Shown here one piece after another: positions 57,101 to 64,000 of a stretch of 64,000 nt of DNA (within the stretch, counting starts at the first letter, position 1; the number at the start of each line of letters is the position of its first letter). The notes below the pieces were generated by a model that did no database searches, was not told the DNA's origin, and was given only the letters and a program-made list of their open reading frames with translations. The position numbers were made by a program, and so were the translations under genes. The stretch is from Anthopleura xanthogrammica (Eukaryota > Cnidaria > Anthozoa > Actiniaria > Actiniidae), in NCBI GenBank assembly GCA_964019055.1, contig OZ025206.1:9898486-9962485 (forward strand), in the 5' to 3' direction.

Positions 57101-60074
57101 ATAATTTTCTTTATCTCTTGCGATTAGTCCAGTCTTGGACTCCCTTTCTGTCCACCCCAACAGGCTGAGGTCGCGGAGGAAAGAGAGTCCAGTATTACTT
57201 GCATGCGCATGTGCAGAATGAGACTGATATTGTGTATACACAAGTTCACCTTCATTCGCTTCCGCCATTTTGATTATCACACAGGAATTGTAACCGCGCG
57301 ATCACCATGTTTGTGTGGTGATCGCGTGGTTACTAGGCTGACATGCACATGCAAGTAATACTGGACTCTCTTTCCTCCGAGACCTCAGCCTGTCGGGGCG
57401 GACAGAAAGGGAGTCCAGGACTGGACTACTCTTGCGATCAGAATAAACTCTGTATGTTGTATGTTTGATTGAGGGAAACCAAAATACCAGAATTATTAAA
57501 AGGGCTGTAATGTCTGTGTAGGAAATGTGAACTGTACCACTTTACCTGTGAATTAACCCATTCTTGTGAAAGTATTCCAAACCCTTAAGAACTTCCTTTA
57601 AAACAGTAGCAATAATTTCTTCGTCTAGAACTCCTTCTTCGCTGGCTTTTGGGTCTTCTCTCTTTTTCTGCTTCAGAATGTCCAGCATAGATCCTGCAAA
57701 GGATATCCATTCAGACTATTGAAATACTTCTTCAAAAAAAACGAGGAGGAAAACAAGATAAAGAAACACAGATATTGGTGCAAGTTATAAACTGTACTGT
57801 TCTACACGACTTGCCATTATACTAACGTATGAGAAGATATACATTATTTTATCCAATACCATTCAAGATACAGCCAATCAAAATGCAGAAAAAGCTGTTG
57901 TATATTCTGCATTATTTCACATACTGTACCTTCACGTTCCTTCTCAAATTATAGGTATTGCAGCATAGGTGTGTTTTTAATGGTATGGGATGAACAATAA
58001 TTTTAAGAGAAAGCACAACACTTTTGACATTTTTACACAACATGTGTCGTGCTGTCTCTTAAAATCATCTTGCATTTGTAACTTCTCAGACCCTTTGGTA
58101 GTATGGGATGAAATAGTTATACAATGCTTTCTCAGAGCAAACCATGTAATATCCTTAACCTGTCACTTGTATTTTGTTATAAAATAGTTCAGATATAACA
58201 TGCGCTCTGATTGGCTGATAGCCGTGTTTACATGAGGCTATGTAAACACGGGCAATTTCAATATTTTATAAAACAAATAGAAAACGTTATACCGTGTTTA
58301 TATAGCATGATATAAACACTCAGGAAAGTTTGGGAGAAGTCTTGAGCTCTGTGTAAACCTCACCTGAGGCTCGGTTTTACACAACAGCTCTCGACTTCTC
58401 CCAAACTTCCCTCATGTTCATATCAGGCTATGTAAACACAGCAAACGTTTTCTATTTGTTAATTAGTAAACACACTTGCCTGAAGGCTCCTGTGTATACT
58501 AGAAAACATGTAATTCTAGGGTTATTCCTGGGGGTCTCCAACTCAAAACCATTGTATAACTAGCATATCTATGTCAATAGACCATGTATCAATCATTGTA
58601 TACAGAGAATATTTTACCTCCATTGAGAAGGCGCATCACAATCCACAGCTCTTGGCGCACGACAAACGAGGTATAATAGTTGACTACATTCTCATGGTTG
58701 CATTGGCTCATCGCATGGATTTCTTTCTAAAAATATCATCAAGACAGCAAGACTAAATGAGATTCTACTCAAATGAATTACATATTTTACAAAATTTTCA
58801 GGTTGACCCTTTTCTTGTTTGATGGATGATGTCAATACCACTGATATTGGGAGGGGAATGGACATGTTTCCCCCAATTTTTTGGGTAATTTATTCAAGGT
58901 TTAACCCCCCACAACTGGGTCCTCTCTACACCCCTATTTGCTACCCAACATAGCAAATTCCAATTTGATCTGTGAGTTAGCAAAGCCTTGAATATGATAG
59001 AAACATACAAGAGGTTGTTGCAAAATCTGATAATTTTAAGAAATTATACAGTAATTTTTTTGTTTTGTCTTTCCCCCCAGACCTATTGTTTTCAAATGTC
59101 AAATATAGTTTTACATAAAAATGACAGCAATAATAAAATAACTGAACACTGAAATACAAACTCATATAGAATAAAATTGTAAGGTTTAAAAGCAGAAAAG
59201 TAAGAAATAATAAAGAAAATACTTCAAGCATAAAAAATAATTGAAATTTTATGAAAAATAACTGATCGACTTGTCTCTTTGTTTACAATCAATGAATGTT
59301 ACACCGAGTCCTGGACTGAGTTTGTACTATATTTGTACATATTGCAAGATTATTTTAATCATAAAAAACCGTTACTGCTTAATAAACGCTATATCTTAAC
59401 CTAATACTGTATTATTTATTGGGAATACCGCATATTTGTAGTGTCAATATATTGGTCGGTCATTGATCTGGTTTATAGAAAAGTGAGCTACAACCCCAAA
59501 CTAAACCCGCAATTTAGCGATTGGATCAAACCAGTTCTGAGGTATTTGTATAATAAGTTACGAAACCAAAATATCTGTTGTCTGAGAAGGAAATGTTAAC
59601 TTGGACTTCACAAAGGGCCAAGAGCAAAAGTCAACTGTTTGAAATAATCATTTAGCTTATATTTGGCTGCAAGCTTGAATGAACCAAAAAATGTTAGCTC
59701 AAAGCCGAATTTAACTGACCGTCGCATTGATATACAGTACGGGAAAAGAAAGAAAGGAAAAGGAATTTCATTTGGACAGGTAAAACAGTAATAAAAGGAT
59801 AGTTAGAAACATTTTTTACCATCATTTCCTCGATACTTGCTCCACACTTCTCCAAGTCGATTCGTTTGATGGCCACTCTCTCGTTCCTTGTGTTGCAAAG
59901 AGCTGCTTGAACAACCGCCGTCGCGCCATACCCTGACACAAAATTAAAACGAAAAGCTTGATTAGTTATTCCTATTTTGAAACGAGAAGAGTCTGAATTC
60001 ATTGCTTTACCGATGACTTCTTGAAGCTCATAGCCGTCCTTCGTATCGGGCCATCCACGTTCACCGGTCGCCAT
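48154..60074 (-). CDS. OXSR1: OXSR1/STK39 (OSR1/SPAK) serine/threonine kinase
   Basis: Eighteen exons: 60074-60011, 59932-59820, 58726-58618, 57693-57546, 56810-56755, 56228-56119, 55300-55199, 54424-54288, 53954-53906, 53396-53331, 52172-52068, 51627-51589, 51139-51070, 49990-49903, 49807-49755, 49200-49132, 48748-48684, 48228-48154. They sum to 1518 nt (505 aa) with matching phases. The kinase domain covers ~15-293: [15 protein letters not shown] (K44), HRDVKAGN (D146), DFGV (164-167) and the activation loop [14 protein letters not shown] with T185. [14 protein letters not shown] [11 protein letters not shown] holds S325. The end has the CCT domain ([44 protein letters not shown]). In this family WNK kinases phosphorylate the T185 and S325 equivalents and the CCT binds RFxV/I ligands; cation-chloride cotransporters are the substrates. 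A single gene may represent both vertebrate paralogues. Confidence 0.95.
50069..50201. mobile_element. MITE with GGGCTCGGTTGTACAAAGGG ends
   Basis: TGGGCTCGGTTGTACAAAGG is mirrored by CCTTCATACAACCGGGCCC. Inner GGTGGATAGT/GCTATCCACC and TTATCCACTGAATAAGGATT pairs extend the fold. It lies in an OXSR1 intron. Confidence 0.8.
50270..50990. repeat. degenerate minisatellite (GTTTGTGAGATGTCAGTAGG motifs)
   Basis: Interleaved units of TGTTGGTAGGGTGTTATTAT, GTTTGTGAGATGTCAGTAGG, TTTGCTGGTGGGATG and GGTAACATATTCACAGG recur with variable order. The 124-codon minus-strand frame across it is a repeat artefact. Confidence 0.85.
51234..51250. repeat. 17-base poly-G run
   Basis: Uninterrupted G tract in an OXSR1 intron, followed by further G-rich sequence. 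Confidence 0.9.
51399..51530. repeat. 21-bp tandem repeat, ~6 units
   Basis: Units of GGTACCAGTAGCATGTTGTAT are almost identical. Each carries a GGTACC palindrome. It lies in an OXSR1 intron. Confidence 0.95.
52453..53131. mobile_element. ~680-bp foldback element
   Basis: The left arm TACATGTAGGGTATAATACA, then ATGGCACAGTTTTACAGGAT, is mirrored by CTATAAGACTGTGCCATCGT, then ATTATACCCTACATGTAG. The centre (52800-52870) is a second tight palindrome, ACAAAGAATACATGGTTACA / TGTAACCATACATTCTTTGT. It lies in an OXSR1 intron. Confidence 0.85.
54549..54723. repeat. direct duplication of ~90 bp
   Basis: GTCATCTGCCTGTTGCATGA, then CTGACAGTTTCTAAAGTAAA, then GAAACTACCTAATAGCAGAC occurs twice in tandem. 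The following 350 bp carries degenerate TGACAAA/ATGGCTG motifs, like 24465-24720. Confidence 0.85.
56362..56481. mobile_element. MITE with TAGTCTTCCCACAATCCC ends
   Basis: TAGTCTTCCCACAATCCCTT is mirrored by AAGGGATTGTGGGAAGACTA, continuing through ATGATCC/GGATCAT. It lies in an OXSR1 intron. Confidence 0.88.
56977..57510. mobile_element. MITE, TTACAGCACTTTTCATAATTC family, copy 2, carrying a nested insertion
   Basis: Left TACAGCGCTTTTGATATATC, right GAATTATTAAAAGGGCTGTA. Internal AATCGAACTTACGATGGGAA and TATGTTTGATTGAGGGAAAC match the copy at 41468-41730. The element is split by the 306-bp insertion at 57125-57430. It lies in OXSR1 intron 4. Confidence 0.85.
57125..57430. mobile_element. 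hAT-like MITE nested in the previous element (8-bp TSD)
   Basis: The termini TAGTCCAGTCTTGGACTCCC and GGGAGTCCAGGACTGGACTA are inverted. CTTGCGAT occurs immediately on both sides (57117-57124 and 57431-57438), and the intact copy at 41468 has a similar single site (CTTGTGAT). An 8-bp duplication is the hallmark of hAT-type insertion. The centre is a GCGATCACCA / TGGTGATCGC palindrome. Confidence 0.85.
58105..58565. mobile_element. MITE, GTTATACAATGGTTTC family, copy 3, with nested element ~58175-58462
   Basis: The outer ends GATGAAATAGTTATACAATG and AAAACCATTGTATAACTAG match 31758-31912. The inside is split by a different inverted-repeat element bearing CTCTGATTGGCTGATAGCC, GGCTATGTAAACAC and AAACGTTTTCTATTTGTT arms. 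That inner family recurs in part near 61665 (CATGCTCTGATTGG). Confidence 0.75.
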
Positions 60075-60991
60075 CTTGGATAACAAAAGCCACTTGCCAA
60101 CCACTTGCCTTATATGGTGGTATGGTATAGTTCAAGTCCTGGGTTAGGGGGACTCCCACGGGGATTATACGCACCAGGTGTTGACCACTAGATAATGTGC
60201 TCAAGAAGTCCTCAAGAAGGCCTTTTTCACGTAATTGTTAATTATTATAGACCCTTCGCACTAAATCCCAACCTGAGGTTCAAAACAATGGAAAATATTA
60301 TTACAAGATTTGGTAAAGGCAGGTGAAAATACAACAGGACAATTGGTCCCCCCAGTTTCAATATTTTCAATTTCCTTCCTCCCAATGTATCCCTTTTAAC
60401 CTGCGCGTCTTTTTCACCTGACCGGTAAATTACATTGTGTTAAAAAACAAGATGTAGTGCTTTGCCAAAATCCCTAATAACCATCCCCTATCCAGCGGAA
60501 CATTCCCGTATAGGCTATATATGGGAGTACCCCCTCCCACGGGCAATAAAGGTGAGTTCCATTTGATGACCTGAGGGGTTGATGGGAGATTCATGCAAGT
60601 TGGAGCAATCCCAGGAGCAGTGCGCGCTAAAACTTCCGCTGGTTTTTAGGATTTTGGTCTTAGACAGTGGGATCATCAGTCTTGGATAGGAAAGCGCTAT
60701 CTAGTGTTTTCATGCCTAGGATTAGGTATTCAAGACTGATGATGTTCAAAACAGTCCCCTAATACCACGCCCAGGGGCCCCGGGGGACTTGTCGACGCGA
60801 CACAGGTAACCCAAAGAGTCGTTCCCAGAACCTCTGGTTCTTCGCTGCTGACCATAAGTAATGCAGGCTTTGCTAGCAAAATCAAGATGGCGGACAGACC
60901 GACGTATCTTTGACGTTCTTTGAATCACGTCCTTTGAATACTTTTGTCTGCAATTAAAAGCAGTTTTATTGAATATATAGTAAGTTTGAAG
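60075..60991. promoter_or_regulatory. divergent promoter region, OXSR1 / TFIP11
   Basis: 917 bp separate the OXSR1 start (-) from the TFIP11 start (+). It is less AT-rich than the surroundings near 60760-60900 (CAGGGGCCCCGGGGGACTTG). No TATA box was noticed. Confidence 0.45.
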
Positions 60992-63651
60992 ATGGAGGAA
61001 GAGGAAGAAGTTGAATCTTTTGAGATCACCGACCATGATATCATGCACGCAGGCCTGCTGGGTCTTGGGTTCAGACAATACAAGTCGAGTAAGAGACTAA
61101 AAGAGGAGGCTACTTATGGCATGTGGGCAGAGTATGACTCGGACGAGGGTGACAGATATGGCAGTGGAAGCAGTGGAAGGAGAAAGAAGGATTACAGCCG
61201 ACCTCTTAGTTTTATTAGTGGTGGTGTTGTACAGAAAGGGAAGGATGAAGATGAAGAAGAAAATGATGACGACAGGGAAGGTAGGTTTGATTGATTTTCT
61301 TTCATGATTTTCTTGCTTCCTGGATACCTGTGATTGATTCTGAAATTGTACATGTTTTGACATCAGGTTACAAATAGCCTAATATCTAATACAAATCTCA
61401 TCTATCATGGACTGCCGAGCACCCTAAAAAGTGGTGGGGCTATATAAGAGACAAGAGACTATGGGAAAAAGTGGTTGGGCTAAGATTAGAAAATATAAGA
61501 GACTAGTATGGGAAAAGGGAAGCCCCTCCCTTCGTGCAGTCCCTGTCTGATAATTTGTAAATCAGTTCAAATAATAAAAAAATAAAAAAATCTTGGAGCA
61601 CAAATCAATTGATCCATACATGATACTTTTCCCTCTAAACACAATGACAATATTCATTATATAGCTCAGATAGTATGCATGCTCTGATTGGTCCAGAACT
61701 GTGCTTTATTAGTGAATGGAGCACAGTTGCTGATGCCAAGCACAGTCGCTGATGCCAACCACACTCATGCAGCCAACTTTGGAAAGCAAGAAAGAAAACA
61801 GCATAGAAAACTATAACAGATTTTTTCATTCTGTATAATGGAACAAATAAAACAGCTTTTTTCAATGCTCTGTTCAGGATTATAGCACTTTAATAGGATA
61901 CACCAAAAGCACTCAAAACTCTTCTTTCATGCTTATATGCTGCTTCCTGCATGTTACGTATGTATTACTAAATGGAGCATGGAAAAAGTTGTTATATTTG
62001 TTACAGTAAGCACAGTACAATTATTTAGAAAGTACTTTCAAAAAGAATACGATGTACACCATAGACTTTATCACTATTGTGCCACAGCAATGCATTCTGG
62101 GACTGTTATCTCAATTAAATAACACCAAACAAAAGAGCAACAAACCATCGCGTCTTCTGTTTAGTGTTATTTGATAGAGTTAATAACAGTCCCAGAATGC
62201 ATTGCTGTGGCACAATAGCAATATAGTTAGTCTATATCATAAGCTTTAATATGATAAGATGGCCATAATTCTTTTAGAGAACAGTAGTGGAGGTGAAGAG
62301 AGTGAACACAAGGGTAGAACATTCAAAAGCAAGAAGTTGTTCAAAGGCAAAGGAGTGTCATCATACAGTCAACCTGGTCATGCAGGTGAGCATAGATTAT
62401 TATCTGTTTTACCCATGCTAGCTAATAAATTACAGATACTGCTTATTGAAAAGGTCATCCAGTTTTGTCCTCCAAGTTGATTGAGCTGCAATAGACCTTT
62501 TTACTTTGGGTGGGATGCATACACAGTCTGTAATTGAAGATTCGAACATCATGTCCAATGTAAAGAGGTCTATAGTAATTGCTACAGGAACTCTTTAAAT
62601 CTTTGATTCAAGTACTTGCATAAAAATACATGTTATCTCTCATCACCACTGTGAAGTAAAGCAGTGGCGCAGCTCAATGGGGTCAAACTGAAAGCATGTG
62701 AAGGTGACCCTGGCAGTATATAGTCCATGTATGACATTACTGGAGCATATAAGCTAATACCAGTTTGAATGATTAGTTAGGGTCAGTTTGAGAGGAGGGA
62801 GGAAAAACTGGAGAATGGGGAAACCCTCCGAGCCAGAAAGAGAACCAACCAACTCAGCTCACATGGGGGGACTGCCCTGGTGCAAATCTTGGCCAGGATC
62901 TTGTTCAGGATAATACACAGAATCCTACAGGATCCTGTAGGATCCTAACAAGATCCTGGTTAGGATCCAACCAGGATCCTAACAGGATCCTGGCCAAGAT
63001 TTGCACCAGGGTAGGATTCAAACCCCAGACCTCAAAGGTGAGATGCTAGTGTTTTACCACCATGCCATCCTGACTCCCTTATCATGTATGTGAGAATTTA
63101 ACTAACTTGTGTATTTGTTTGTTCACATTTCAAGCAACCCAAATGTATGCAAAAAGACTTAAGAAAACTGGAGGAAAGTAAGTAAACATTTGAAGTGATA
63201 TTAACTTGAGAGATTTTTTTTCTTCTATCCTAAGCTTATGAAAAATTACTTTAAGAAAAGAAAGTGCACTTTATACAATTGACACGTATGAGAGATGAAC
63301 TTTTATTGCCTTATTAGTTATAATTGAGTAAGAAGGAAACTCCACAGACTCTTTGCACATGATGTCAAAGCCGCTCAATTTGGAGGACAAAACAAAATAT
63401 TTTCAATCTCCTGAGAATTGAAAACCTAATGTTTTATCCTCCAAATTGAGCTGCATTCTGAAGTGAAGAGATCTATATAACTGTTGCATGCATGTCCTTT
63501 CAACTTCATGTGATTGGCTAAGTTTCATAATGAATTTGAAATTATTTTTCAAGTTATCCACTGACTCAAATCTCTGGTCATTTGTTGTTACAGAGAATTT
63601 GGATCATGGGAAAGACACACCAAAGGATTTGGCATGAAAATGTTACAAAAG
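60992..63651 (+). CDS. TFIP11: TFIP11 (tuftelin-interacting protein 11), 5' part; continues past the window
   Basis: Exons 60992-61280, 62278-62385, 63135-63177 and 63594-63651 encode the first 166 residues in a continuous frame; the last donor (63652) leads beyond base 64000. TFIP11 (yeast Ntr1/Spp382) is a G-patch spliceosome-disassembly factor that activates the DHX15 helicase. ESFEITDHDI and KEEATYGMWAEYDSDE match the N-terminal TIP domain. RKKDYSRPLSFISGG follows, then a Lys/Gly-rich stretch. FGSWERHTKGFGMKMLQK begins the G-patch; its glycine-rich second half is outside the window. Confidence 0.92.
62072..62219. mobile_element. MITE with CTATTGTGCCACAGCAATGC ends
   Basis: CTATTGTGCCACAGCAATGC is mirrored by GCATTGCTGTGGCACAATAG, continuing through ATTCTGGGACTGTTA and its inverse. 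It lies in TFIP11 intron 1. Confidence 0.92.
62780..63065 (-). mobile_element. tRNA-derived SINE with an internal AGGATCCT palindromic cluster
   Basis: Minus-strand A-box-like TGGCATGGTGGTAAAACAC and B-box-like GGGTTTGAATCC flank the head. GAGAGGAGGGAGGAAAAACT near 62792 matches the tail of other copies. Between them (62880-63010) GTGCAAATCTTGGCCAGGAT is mirrored by ATCCTGGCCAAGATTTGCAC around several AGGATCCT palindromes, probably a separate inserted foldback. Confidence 0.6.
63370..63457. mobile_element. short inverted-repeat element, CTCAATTTGGAGG family, copy 2
   Basis: GCTCAATTTGGAGGACAAAA is mirrored by TTTTATCCTCCAAATTGAGC. The centre AATCTCCTGAGAATTG matches the copy at 42190. It lies in TFIP11 intron 3. 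Confidence 0.85.
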
Positions 63652-63789
63652 GTAATTGACCAACACTTGATATTAAAATATCAGATAATATGCTCTAACT
63701 GTTTTTGTTGCTATGGTTATACATCTTTAGATCTACTAATGTCCATTTAGTTTTGAGATTTACTGTGATTTTCATACTTACATGGACAG

Positions 63790-63950
63790 TGAAGCTGCAA
63801 GTTGCCCATTGGAATTGGTTTTTTCACTGCTGAAGTCATAAAAATATAAAAGGTGCTGACTGATTATTTTTGATTGACGGAAGCCAACACATTGTTTGTG
63901 CATTGACATTTGAACTTGGGTGTCTGCATAATGATGAAAATCACAGTCAA
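63790..63950. mobile_element. MITE, ACTGCGATTCTCAATATTCT family, diverged copy
   Basis: GGTTTTTTCACTGCTGAAGT, then AATATAAAAGGTGCTGACTG, and the end ATGATGAAAATCACAGT match the family. The left terminus is diverged. Confidence 0.6.
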
Positions 63951-64000
63951 TGTTTATTGTTAAAATGATAATGACAATCAAATAAATAAATGTTTTCCTC

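Noticed and set aside
61097..61363. Minus-strand frame overlapping TFIP11 exon 1
   Set aside because: Antisense shadow of a well-supported coding exon.

Overview
The window is animal nuclear DNA. Genes are split into many short exons with GT-AG introns, introns and spacers are AT-rich, and the identifiable products are conserved metazoan proteins. The dense load of small inverted-repeat elements, tRNA-derived SINE fragments and LINE tails suggests an anthozoan cnidarian (coral, corallimorph or anemone). That placement is inference; no rRNA or mitochondrial marker is present.

Layout: 1-3461 is a 70-bp satellite array, broken by a ~1.04 kb LINE-bearing insertion (3462-4504) after which the satellite resumes briefly. 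5067-9533 (+) is a 12-exon gene for a ~208-residue coiled-coil protein I cannot name. 12042-26773 (-) is a 13-exon gene for a ~1812-residue protein with an N-terminal EVH1/WH1 domain, two tandem Cordon-bleu-type ubiquitin-like domains, proline-rich KRAP-like segments and a very large disordered exon. 29842-31520 (-) is DNAJC9. 31530-35544 is gene-poor and holds MITEs and a decayed tyrosine-recombinase fragment. 35545-40526 (+) is a 9-exon gene for a protein with two IPGYTG motifs, probably ciliary or sperm-axonemal. 41785-43606 (-) is DCAKD (dephospho-CoA kinase), head to head across ~145 bp with PIGZ (GPI mannosyltransferase 4, 43752-46220 +). A 74-bp minisatellite follows. 48154-60074 (-) is an 18-exon OXSR1/STK39 kinase gene, divergent from the 5' part of TFIP11 (60992 onward, +), which runs off the window.

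The genes do not form a pathway: this is an ordinary metazoan neighbourhood of housekeeping and cytoskeletal genes. Exon models were built by hand from splice signals and reading-frame continuity; every model closes in frame, but none was checked against transcripts.

The most unusual coding observation is the EVH1 plus tandem Cobl-UBL architecture with no recognisable WH2 motif. The most unusual non-coding ones are the higher-order satellite with a datable insertion, a ~395-bp near-perfect hairpin inside an intron, and nested MITEs with a readable 8-bp target duplication.
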